A stretch of 64,000 bases of DNA from NCBI GenBank assembly GCA_008694505.1, contig VZDJ01000219.1:3088591-3152590 (forward strand). The letters run 5' to 3'. A program made the translations under genes and the position numbers. The notes beneath the pieces are model-generated. The model made no database searches. It saw nothing but the letters and a program-made list of their open reading frames with translations, and was not told the origin of the DNA. This DNA comes from Cyanoderma ruficeps (taxonomy: Eukaryota > Chordata > Aves > Passeriformes > Timaliidae). The number at the start of each line of letters is the position of its first letter. Position 1 is the first letter of the stretch. Below, piece by piece: positions 12,001 to 21,796 of this stretch.

Positions 12001-15000
12001 AATCAGATTTTTCACAGTCTCTTGCTTTCAAAACCCCCACATTTTAAAAAGATATTTATTCATCATACTTTAAAAAAATAATTGAGAGAGAAGGGGAAGG
12101 TAATAATCGAGAGAGAGGGGGATATGGAGCAAAATCTGAGCTCACTTACACACTCCCATAGTAGCTCTAAAGAAACTTCAAATTATTTTCTCTGATGATT
12201 TCTAAGATCACAAATACATGCAATAAGAGGGAGGAAAAAAGACTAAACAAAAACAAATAACTTAAAAAATTTTGTGTATAGCTGACCACAAAAATTTGGC
12301 ACTGATTAAAAGTTTTTTATTGCCTTTATTAACTTTTCCTTATATTCAATGACCCTACTTCAAGTGATTTCATAGAGAGAAAGATGCTTTTAGTCATAAA
12401 CAATATTTTGATGCATTGATGTAAACCACCTTCCATTTCACTAAACAGTCTTCACTAAAACAGAACCCCAGCAAGTGCAAACCTGGTGTCACTTGATGTC
12501 ACTATCTGTATTAGTGTAATAAAATAGTACAAGTATTACATAGGAGAGGGACTTCAGATGTGCAAACCTGCCAGTCAAAAATCCACTGTCATATTTCATC
12601 CTCTACCAGAGCTGACATAAAATACACAAATCTCTATAGACACCCAGGCAAAAACTCACATGTTCAAAACATTCTTTTTCTCTTTGTGATAAAATTTTTT
12701 CACTACATAATTAAAGATAAAAGCAGAGATTGAAAGCAACAAGCCAGGTGTTGGTCTCCTGTGCCAGAGCGATGCAGGAATGCCACTCAAAACCAAGAGC
12801 GCTGGAAAAGCTCTTACAGGTTCAAGTGAATGTCCCTAAAGCCACACAGCCACGTCCCTCACGGGTTCCAAAGCAGACAGGCACAGCACCAAACCCGACA
12901 TTACAACCTGCCTTTGTGAGGCAATTCAGTGACACAGAAAAGTCTGTTTGACAAGTACACACTGAGTTCTGCTAAGAAATGTGTAGCTGTGTGGGTGTGT
13001 CTGTGTGGTGTCTAGGTTTGTTCCTTTCTGGAGGGGGATGCAATTTTCTCTGTATTCTTCAGAAAGATAAATAGGTAGAGAGGGGATGGGTGTATACAGA
13101 TGTAATCCCTCCCTTTTTAACCTCAGTTTCTGTGCAGCTACATCCCCCCAGAACTGAACAAGGTGTTTGTTGGTTCAGCTTGCCCTGAGCAGTACACCCA
13201 GCTTTGCTCTGGGGAGCAGACTCCAGTTGCTCCTCAGTTGTCCTCATGTCACTTTCCACTATCATCACTGTAAAAAGAGGCCTTTAAGAAAGTTGAAATT
13301 ACATTTATGTTCAGTGTAAAATCTCTTCCAAAGAGCTGGTTTGTTCACTGGTGAGCCTCGTGCCAGAGCCAGCTGATGTCACCTGGAACAAGGCTGAAGG
13401 CGGCTGCTGGTAAATGTTAAAACTCTGTGAAAATCTTCTTTGTAAATGTATTTCTGTGCTTATGGAATGATAGATGGAACTGTACATTACTCCTTATGTG
13501 GATATATGGCATGCAATGGACAAAGAAAGAATGAGGCTTGTAGAGAGATAAAGTTACAAAAATCAGGGTGGGTAAATGCTGCATTTTGGAAAAGTTTGTC
13601 TCCTAGGTAAAGTGTGTAGTATAATGAGGAAAGATCTTCAGGTTCTGCATGCATGCATAAGTTCTAAGTGCAGTATTTATCATTTGCTAAATCACACTCA
13701 TTTTTTCTGCATTTTGCCAGCAGTTGCATCAATTGTCATTTAACTGCCCTAAATAATGTGTTCTCTTCCCTGCTGTATTAAACTATTTCTATCAAGGCTA
13801 ATGATTTTCTGATTTCCACATGCCAGTGAGCTTGGCAGTAACAAATGATGCCCCTCCTTTGCATGTTGCAAGTAGCTTAAATTATATTTTACATACCCAT
13901 TTAAAGGATCATTAGTTAAGTTAATATTCTTGCTGTTCAGGAGGATCAAGCATTTTAGTAAAGGATAGTCTCACTATACATCCTCGGCTAGAGCTGAGTA
14001 CATTTTAACAGCCTTGGCTTGTTAAACTCACACTCACTACATATGGACAGGCTGTAGAAACCCCAAATATCCATTGTGTCTTCAGTTACTGTGGCTCACT
14101 CTGAGGTTGCTACTACCCCTCAACTGAGGAACTACGTGTTTCAAAACACAACTCCAAATTTTTCATTTTTCAAATTCTAAAATATTTTCTAGAAATAATA
14201 ATACTACAAAGCAACAGCAGACAAAAAAATTGTGTCAGACTAGGACAGCATTTCTGAAGGCAAACCTAAATCACAAAGGGACATATTAATAGGCAAGGGC
14301 TTCCAAAATCAGAATTGTGCCCCACATTCATTGGTGCATTCCCCTAAATTGTGTCCCCACTGACTTTGAGGATGTGCATTATCCCAGGCAGTGTAACACA
14401 GCAGGCAGCAATCTGCCAGTGCAACAGTAACAGCACTCACTGATGTAATCATTGACAAAAATAAGCATTCTAAAATTGGGATCTATTTATTTCCATGGGA
14501 CATGGAATTACCTCTCGTCTGAAATGAATAGCTTCCAACACACCTGGTGACAATGAAATATAAGGAGGGTATTTGGGAGGCTTACACAAAGCAAATACAG
14601 CAAAATAAATTTTCTCACTCTTCTAAAGTGAGAAGAATTTCATTCTGGTTCAGGAAAATTATTTTATTTAGCATTAAAATCTCCTTTAATCATCTTTTAT
14701 ATATGTAACTTATGCCAACATTTTAAAAGTGAAATAAAAAAGTCTTCCAGATTTGATAAAAATGTTTTATTCTTTAGATTTTTAAAATTCAAACTTTCAA
14801 TTTTCATAACAGCTTAAAATTTAAATTGTTTTGCTCAATATATAGATTATTTGTTCCCCTTTTCCCACCACCATCTGCATACCCTCTCCTGTTAATCATA
14901 AAGGAAGAAAAGGGAAAAGGCTGGCTGGCAGGGGCTGAGTTAATGTACTGAGGGAAATGGGACAGGCAAATGTTTTTTCAAAAAGTCAAATGCAGGAAGC

Positions 15001-16861
15001 AGTTCCCTTCCTTGTGGGAGCATCAACATAGGACCAAAAAGTTTTGCTACAGCTGAGTACTTTCTGATTCTCAGAAGACACTTTTTTTGTTTTGGGGTCT
15101 AATCAGATTTTATTTGTCAACTACCTTGTGTCTCAATGTATACACAGATCCTGTACATTTTTAAGTTTAAAAAACCAAACCAAAACCTGAAGAACAACAA
15201 ACTTTGAGAGATGACAGGGCTAAAAGAAACCAAGCTGATGTGTGAGCCGCCACTCAGCTGAAAAAGGAGCTGATGTAGCTTCTGATAGCCACTGGTTTTT
15301 GTATGATTTTGACTATCTATAGCTTCAGCAAAAAGAAAACATTTGTTCGAACTTTTCAGCAGTTCATGCCACCAGTTTCCTTTTTCTGTCACGTTTACAG
15401 TGGTCACATTTCTGTCACTTCCACAGTAGGTCAGGTGAGTAGGCAGGATCGTGTAGCCCATACTCCGCCAAGTACCACAACACTGCTTCCAAAAATAAAT
15501 ATACTTCTAGGGATTTTAGTGCTGTGCTTCCCCAGTGTCTTTATTCCCAGCTGTGCTGCTGCTGGTACAGGGCAGGGCCCCATCAGCGTGCATAGGGAGA
15601 GACCCTGTCTCACCACACTCTCTGAAACACAACAGAACACAGAGCAGATTCCAGCTGTTCTCCAAAGTAGAGGGCAAGAAATGCAATGGTTGGTGAACCA
15701 TCGACAATTTTGGCATTTATTAATTTTGCAGATCCACTGCAGTGATGCTGTCTGGTACACTTTCACCAGCTAGCATCTGATTGCAGTTTATTGTAAAAAT
15801 ATAAGCCTAGGTCACAATAGCCTGTGATGAAATTTTAATATGTATGTCTTTTTTCAAGTTGTAAAGCATTTAATTAAAATTAAAAATCAGAATTCTGGTC
15901 AACTGAGAAAAGAATTGATACAACTCAAATATATCTGCTCAAATATATCTGTAGTAAACATGCAACCAAGAATGTCAGCTGAATCTCCCTCCCATTCATA
16001 AGATTGATTTCCTTGGTGAGTGCACAAAATAGCTAAAGCAGTCTCTTAAATATTTACTCACCATTAAGTGACCTTAATCTATTATGGCCATTGAACAATT
16101 GCTGATTTATGACAAGAAGCAGCATCCTGGCCATACTCTCTGTGCAAAGTTTGACAGCATATCTAGAATACCTCCTGCTGACAGCTTATCTCCCTTGCTT
16201 CACACCCCCCTACCCCTGTTTCTTACAGAAAAATATTTAACTATTGTAACTATGCACAAACCTGTAATTGGACCTGAACAACTGATTCAAAAAGACTCTA
16301 ACTAGGGTGTCTTATAGCTTCCATTTCTGGCCCAGATGATGCTTTATTTTTCCCAGCACAGACTCCAAAGCAATGAAACACAGGGCTTAGAAACCCCACT
16401 GCTGCCATTACTGCACTGCAGGGTTTTTCCCATAGAACGGTTATATTCCTTACATTTTCAAATATTCAGGAAAATAACAAATTAAATCATTTAATATTAT
16501 CAAATAAACCCCATTACTCTGGACTGCTTTGAAGTTTTTCTGAATTTAAAATGCAAATTAAATCTGAAGATTTCTTTACAGTTTGTTCACAAAATGATAC
16601 AGCCAGTCTACAAGAAAGCCAAGTTAGCATGCCTATCTTTCACTATTACTCTTTAAGTCTTGAGTTAAATGTTTGAAATGGAGAAAACATTGGTTCCCTC
16701 AGGTATAAGCCATCAGCTTTTCTTGTCTGTCAAGTAGCCACAGTAAAAGGAAAGCCTTGTTAAATCATTATGGTGTAAGCATAGTATGTGTTCTCACTAC
16801 CAATTTCTTACCACTGTAGCTCTTATAAAGACACAATAAACACATGATGTATTCTATCTCG
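12001..16861. other. Non-coding unique DNA, no gene
   Basis: No gene is supported. A purine-rich imperfect repeat of 'gagagagaggg'-like units lies near 12080-12125. A G/T-rich stretch lies near 12979-13020. A direct repeat of 'tcaaatatatctg' lies near 15927-15955. The longest open frame of the whole window (15303-15773, 156 codons) falls here, but it is overlapped by antisense frames of 114 and 111 codons and has no recognisable domain. Confidence 0.65.
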
Positions 16862-16866
16862 ACACC
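16862..16866. repeat. Left target-site duplication of solo LTR (ACACC)
   Basis: The five bases ACACC directly precede the TG start of the LTR and match the five bases directly after its CA end (17488-17492). A 5-bp duplication fits retroviral integration. Confidence 0.85.
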
Positions 16867-17040
16867 TGTCCTAGGTCACAATGTAAGATGTGCCCAAAGT
16901 ATGTATTCCATCACCATCTTCCCGAGCTGTTGAGACCAACTGGGGCAGTGTTTCCCTTGCTCCCTCCCTCTGGACTATCTTCTGTTAATGGCCCTTTAAT
17001 GCCTTCCCCATGACCCACAGGTACCTCCCTCGGGAGGGAG

Positions 17041-17057
17041 TTTAATGGGCCATTAAA
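17041..17057. repeat. Palindrome within LTR U3
   Basis: TTTAATGG-G-CCATTAAA is a perfect 8-bp inverted repeat around one base. Just upstream, CTCCCTC-GG-GAGGGAG is a second perfect 7-bp inverted repeat. A TAATGG(G)CC core recurs at about 16985, 17042, 17065 and 17105. These could be protein-binding sites of the former promoter, which is inference. Confidence 0.8.
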
Positions 17058-17136
17058 CTCTGTCTAATGGGCCATCAAGGGCCCACTGCAGGACTATCTC
17101 TGTCTAATGGGCCATCAACACCCACTGCAGGACTCA
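17058..17136 (+). repeat. 40-bp tandem duplication inside the LTR
   Basis: Two adjacent units, 17058-17097 and 17098-17136, each begin CTCTGTCTAATGGGCCATCAA and continue to ACTGCAGGACT. They differ by a small change and a one-base length difference just after the CATCAA. Tandem duplications in the U3 of retroviral LTRs often hold enhancer elements; whether this one did is inference. Confidence 0.9.
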
Positions 17137-17487
17137 GAGAAAGATATCAACCCATTGTGAGATACTCCACCCAGGGGGAGGAGCCAAGCATTCCCACCTG
17201 GACATAATCTGGGATTTGGGATAGCACAGGGAGTCCTTACCCACTGGATTTCCAGAGGACAAGAGCTACCAGACCTTTCTACAGGATCACTGCTTCAACA
17301 AGACCACTTCATCTGGCCTGCTTCCACCACCCTAACTAACACGGTGTCAGGTTGTATTCTGACTCTGTTGGGGGTCTTTTGTTCTATTACTTTTTATTTA
17401 TTGTATTTTATTCTACCTTCCCCCCCCCCCATTAAGTTGTATTTCTGACTTGGAGTCTCTCACTGGTTTTGCTTTCAAACCAGTACA

Positions 17488-17492
17488 ACACC
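17488..17492. repeat. Right target-site duplication of solo LTR (ACACC)
   Basis: It is identical to the five bases at 16862-16866. No mismatch has accumulated in the pair, though five bases say little about age. Confidence 0.85.
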
Positions 17493-17518
17493 AAGGAGAA
17501 ACTGTGTCCCTTGGTGGG

Positions 17519-17537
17519 GACCCCCTCTTAGGGGGTC
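17519..17537. repeat. Short hairpin just 3' of the solo LTR
   Basis: GACCCCC and GGGGGTC form a perfect 7-bp stem around a TCTTA loop, followed by a T-run. In bacteria this would look like a terminator, but the context is vertebrate and no transcript is implied. It lies 27 bp outside the LTR boundary set by the target duplication. Confidence 0.6.
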
Positions 17538-18027
17538 TTTTTAGTTGAGATGAACTTAAGTTTTCATGTGCATTATCAGACCATTCATTCTTTATGTACT
17601 TTGTTTAGATCTAAAATAATTCAAGTTTTCCAGTACTCCCAGTACTGCTATAGTATTGGCAATAGTGTTGTAACACAACATTGCTATTTAAACTCTGCCA
17701 TAGGTGTTCCCATAGGTATGAATAAGACTATGGCTCTAATGTTAGTAAGAATTTACAGATCTAAGTTTTTGAAAAGGATAGAAACACTCCCACAGTCTCA
17801 CTGTCAGCCTTTCCCTCTTTGATACCTTTGGTTTGGAGGATTACCAAGAAAGCTGCTGCTGGACTTGCCTGTTCCTGCCTATGACACTCTGACACAGAAC
17901 ACTTTTATATCTCAGGGCTGTGTTGAACAGAATTCAGAATTCAGACTGGCTCTGCTGATGATCCAGCGCACATTGCTGCGCTTTTATGAGGGGCCCTTGG
18001 TCCTCCTGCTCCTTCCAGGATCACTGA
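17538..18027. other. Non-coding DNA between LTR and CR1
   Basis: Open frames of 90 and 91 codons (17550-17822 and 17865-18140) have no domain, and the second runs into the CR1 fragment. The part from about 17930 could be a more diverged continuation of the CR1 copy, but I cannot align it by eye. Confidence 0.5.
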
Positions 18028-18102
18028 TTTGGCAGGGATGTTGGAGCAAGCTGATCTTTAATGTCCTTTACAACCCAAACCATTCTATGTGTGCGATTCT
18101 AT
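18028..18102 (+). mobile_element. CR1 LINE 3' end fragment
   Basis: The segment shows the CR1 3' terminus: 'ggcagggatgttgg', then 'ctgatctttaatgtcc', then 'caacccaaaccattctat' and a degenerate ATTCTAT-type terminal repeat. CR1 is the dominant LINE of birds and reptiles, and most copies are 5'-truncated like this one. Several differences from the remembered consensus point to an old, inactive copy. No reverse transcriptase coding sequence is present. Confidence 0.85.
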
Positions 18103-19439
18103 CTCCCCTGTTCAGGAAGGTCCTGCCATTTTTATTCTAGCAAGTTAACCTGTCCTTCAGTCAACTAGGCAAGCTCTCTACACTTTAGCTTTTCTTGACA
18201 GCTTCAAAAACTTGGGCAGCAATTCCCCAGAGTCCTATCGCTGAAAAACCCCTTTCCTTTCCACTGTTTAATTAGGTCAAAACAGTAATTCTTTCAGTAC
18301 TAGTTTTAATCAAGGGCAAATCAGGTACCAAGCAAGATACACTGGTAAGAGGTTGTTGACGCTGATTATTTTGAATGTAAATGAATACAAAATGTGTTAT
18401 GGACACTTGGCACTTGAAAAACCATTAGCATTTTCTAAAATGTTCTTAGGTGGTGTACAATGTTTACCTCCAAATGGAGTAGAATGAAAGATGATTTTTA
18501 TTTTGCTTTTGGCCTCAGAAATGAACAAAGCTAGTGCATAGAAGTGGTAATAAGGAGTTATCATAACCTGAGGGAATCTATTAAATTTCAATTAAGAGTA
18601 TAAACTTCAGGCTATAAAACTGAAAGGGACAAACATCCCTTCAGACCAGAATGAAAGGCATCTTCAAAAATCAGATCCTAAAGGACTAGATAGATTAAAT
18701 CCTTGCATAAGCTTAAAAATCCCAATTCACAAGCAGCAGAAAATAGAGCTAGTCTAATTTATTCATGGTGTATTTTATTGTATTCAACAGAGTAGAACAT
18801 TATTTTGCTATGTTGAGTTATAACCTCCTACTCATAGAGGTAGCTTTTGATTTCAGTTCCATTGCCTTGGGCGAACATGGCTGAGGACCCACAAGGCTGT
18901 GTCAGATGCTGATTGATTCATTTGAAACTGGGAGATAATAGAAACTGCCCAAATTGACTGCAAGAAAAAGAAAATGGGACATTAGGCAAATTACAAAGCA
19001 GCTTTGTAATCTTAATTTTAAGAATTACTCTAACATGTAACACAAGGATTTTAATTCAAAATTTTCACATAAGCTTACCAGCATTCATTACAATTTATCT
19101 GTTGGATTACATTCTCTAAATTTCAGGGAGATTAGAGACTATATGAAGCCTAAAAAAGTGAAAGTAAAAAGGCATGTTCTAGACATTAATTTATCATTTA
19201 TTCATTCAAGATCAATTTCTTTGGTGATCAGCATGGGTTTCCCAAACAGCAGAGGGAATGTGGGAAATGGATTTGTAGAGAATTCTCAAAGCCTTACAGA
19301 AGGCTCACATAGTATGTATCTGTATGCAAAATCTGAGATAAAATATGCTGATTTAGAAAAACCATGGAATAGGACAGCCATTGTTCAGAGAGAAATGGAA
19401 CTGGAAACAAGTTTCAAATTATGGCCTTGCAAATAGACT
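18103..19439. other. Non-coding unique DNA, no gene
   Basis: A+T-rich sequence without recognisable elements. A 97-codon open frame at 19143-19436 runs to the edge of the probable LTR fragment and has no domain that I can identify. It could cover the 5' part of that LTR. Confidence 0.55.
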
Positions 19440-19750
19440 AGGTATTTTGGAGAAATAGAATTATGGAAGATGTATTGTAGTAGGACCCACGAGGGGTAAT
19501 TTTAGATGAATTGTTTTAAGGCATTAGCAACATTGTGTAGCAAAAGCTGATAGACCAAAAAATGTTTATAATGTGTTGTACTTAGGAACTAGTTTGGCTT
19601 CTGATTGTGATGGCGTGAATTGTAACATTTGTATTGTCTCACCCTTCACATGAGACTAAAAAAGGAATAAAAGTCTTTCAAACACCTCTCAGGAGCCCCG
19701 TCTCTGGGTCAGAAAAAGGTATAGTCTGGCAAGGGATCTCATTTAATACA
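19440..19750 (+). mobile_element. Probable ERV LTR fragment
   Basis: The 3' part has a plausible R/U5 layout: AATAAA at 19666-19671, then about 20 bases later a CTCTCAGGAGCCCC / GTCTCTGGGTC block, and a possible CA end at 19750. The upstream part ('ggggtaattttagatg', 'tgtagcaaaagctgatag', 'gtattgtctcacc') resembles avian LTR sequence from memory. I could not find a matching target duplication or a firm 5' border, and the element may begin upstream of 19440. No primer-binding site follows the end. The family is not assigned. Confidence 0.45.
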
Positions 19751-20995
19751 TTATGTTCTTAGTCTTTTCAGTAAGATATCACTGATTTAAGCCCTCGAAG
19801 TTTAGATAATGCAATCAGGGGGACAGAAGAAGAGCAGCAGCACAGCCTTGTCACTGACTGGCCACCCACATGAAGTGACAACAATCACTGAGCCCACCTG
19901 TGGCACACAGCCAAGGTGAATGTCCAGGGGTAAGAGGTTTGCAGCAAACCCTGCATCTGGCAAATGTACAAACAACAGAAACACACCTCCATCTAGAAAT
20001 ATTGAGAATAAAGGAAGGGATAATTTCCCAGCTCTGTCCTGTTCCTGCTCCTTAACCTCTGGCTCTCTCATTGTAGCATCAGGCATGTCAGAGATTAGTG
20101 CTCACAAGAATTCTCCCCAGGGAGCAGCAGGAAAGGACAATAAATTATAGAGTTTGGCATAAAGATATCCTGCCTTTCAAGAGGGCTTTTCTGTGAGATG
20201 GAGATCATTCTTGTGGATTTTTAACATCAGGTCTGGTACCACTACACAACACACGTGCAAAGAAACTTGACTAAGACTGGAATTTAACAGGAAATGAACC
20301 ATAACTACTATCAACAAATAAAGTTTGAAACACTGACAAGGCATAATCATTGTTTTCTTGAATTCTATTAAATTGTAGATTTCTGCTTTGAAGACTTTGT
20401 TTAACTTGACAGATAATGCATGCGCCACTATGAAAGGTGAACAGACACAAGATAAAATGCACATTGTCTTTTATGACAGTTTATTACCTAGGAGTCCATT
20501 ACTTGGAAAACAGATTTAAAATAAAAACTTACATTTTTAACTGAAATAAATACTCATACAGAAAACATAAAAATTACTTATAAGTTGAAGCTGCTGACAC
20601 CATTATCCGTACTCATCTTACAGCTGAAAAATAACACGAATATTGAACATCTGCCATGCAGATACTCAGAAATAATACTACTCCCTGCAGATTCCCAAAT
20701 CTGTCATATCCTGAATTCCCCTGTGATGCTTGAAGAGTAGAAAGTATAGAATGATAATAAAGTGTTAAGGGAGAGAAGGAAATTGCTCTTCATACACAAA
20801 TGCTCATTTATTTTGGCTTTTCTGTTAATAAGGGGTGACGTACCTGGGCTGTTTGTGCTGTGGTTGATGGCAGCTCACACCCCAAGCACAGGGAACCCTC
20901 AAATTCCTTGGCTTTCCCTGGGGAGGGTTTTGCAGTCTTGGACTGAGCAAAATCAGAGTCTGTTAATTCTTGCTAAGCCATTCTCGCTCATTAAT
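19751..20995. other. Non-coding unique DNA, no gene
   Basis: Short open frames on both strands (95 codons at most, apart from one that runs into the CR1) overlap one another and lack domains. No repeat is recognised up to the CR1 fragment. Confidence 0.6.
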
Positions 20996-21300
20996 GATTA
21001 TCATGGAGCAGTTTGGGTTGGATGGGACCTTAAAGACCGTCTCTTTCCAATCCCAAAGCAGGGACACCTTCCACTAGACCAGGATAACCTTATCCATCCT
21101 GGCCATGAACCCTTCCAGGGATGGGGTATCCACAGCTTCCCTGGGTAACCTGTGCCACAGTCTCACCACTCCAACAGAAGAAAATCTTCCTTTTATCTAT
21201 TCCAGTTTGAACCTCTTGGCCTATAAAGTTTCTGTGTGACATTGCCAGTCCCCTGAGCCACCTGGGCCTGGAGGAACAGCAGTGTTGGCATCACATTTCC
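20996..21300 (-). mobile_element. CR1 LINE 3' fragment, antisense
   Basis: Read on the plus strand, the segment is the reverse complement of a CR1 3' end. It starts with the ATTATCATGGA-type terminal repeat, then 'gtttgggttgg', 'gggaccttaaagacc', 'gggacaccttccactagacc', 'tccagggatgggg' and 'cctctt'-type words further in. Against the remembered consensus it lacks several bases after CCACTAGACCAGG. Past about 21215 the match fades, so the far border is approximate. It is 5'-truncated and not coding. A 128-codon plus-strand frame (20762-21148) that crosses it is a chance frame. Confidence 0.9.
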
Positions 21301-21720
21301 AGATCCTGACTGTTAAGTGAGAAACCCTGCTGCAGACTTTGCCTACACTGAACACTTAACTCCATGGTCTTTCTTTTCTGAGAACGTTTCTGTACTGATA
21401 AGATAGTTCAAGATACATTTTTTAAGGTTTTGTGGTCTTTATTTTAAATTCAGATGTCCAATTCCTTTTAAATCGTGTACATGTTTTAAGTCTTTGCACT
21501 ATCAGCAGTGTCCTCCTTTGTTCTTTTATAGCAATTGTCAATTTACAGCCACCTCCTTTCTCCCCTTTGCTCTGCGATTGAGGTACCACTATTTGTTTTG
21601 TTTTTTTTTTACCAGCTAATACAGCTGCTTAAATGTAGGCATTTATGATTACATTTATTATCTGCCCTATGATTCTTGTGCTTCACTGCCATAGAAAGAG
21701 CACTTGGACATTTCCATGTG
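21301..21720. other. Non-coding DNA, no gene
   Basis: T-rich sequence with a poly-T run near 21600. Nothing else is recognised. Confidence 0.6.
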
Positions 21721-21796
21721 AAAAAAACCAAAAAAAACAACAAAAAAACCCCAAACAAACAAACAAAAAAAACCAACCAAAACAAACCCAAAAAAG
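21721..21796 (+). repeat. A/C-rich low-complexity tract
   Basis: About 75 bases consist almost only of A and C, with irregular AAAC and AACC units. It generates apparent lysine/threonine/asparagine-rich frames on the plus strand and phenylalanine/leucine/valine-rich frames on the minus strand; these are artefacts of composition. Confidence 0.9.

Larger units (their letters stand above)
16867..17487 (+). mobile_element. Solo LTR of an endogenous retrovirus (621 bp)
   Basis: The element begins TGTCC, ends CAGTACA and is flanked on both sides by ACACC, which fixes its borders. No gag, pol or env sequence, primer-binding site or second LTR copy is visible nearby, so it is a solo LTR left by LTR-LTR recombination. 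The 3' portion has a T-rich stretch, a C-run near 17421-17430, an AATAAA-like but altered ATTAAG word, and then a 'gtatttctgac' segment ending in a short inverted repeat (ACTGGTTTTG / CAAACCAGT). From memory this end resembles LTRs abundant in songbird genomes; I do not assign a family name. The plus orientation is chosen from the T-rich, polyadenylation-like 3' end. The U3 part holds an internal tandem duplication and palindromes, listed separately. Confidence 0.85.

Noticed and set aside
15683..15698. Inverted repeat ATGGTT / AACCAT considered as a microRNA-type hairpin
   Set aside because: The stem is only six pairs with a four-base loop; no extended fold was seen.
15303..15773. Longest open frame in the window (156 codons, plus strand)
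   Set aside because: Antisense frames of 114 and 111 codons overlap it, the translation shows no domain, signal peptide or compositional logic, and no splice or promoter context supports it. One such frame is expected by chance in 64 kb.
17519..17537. Stem-loop plus T-run resembling a rho-independent terminator
   Set aside because: The genome is vertebrate, so a bacterial terminator is not expected; kept only as a hairpin.
20762..21148. 128-codon open frame
   Set aside because: Its 3' half is antisense CR1 LINE sequence, and nothing recognisable is encoded.
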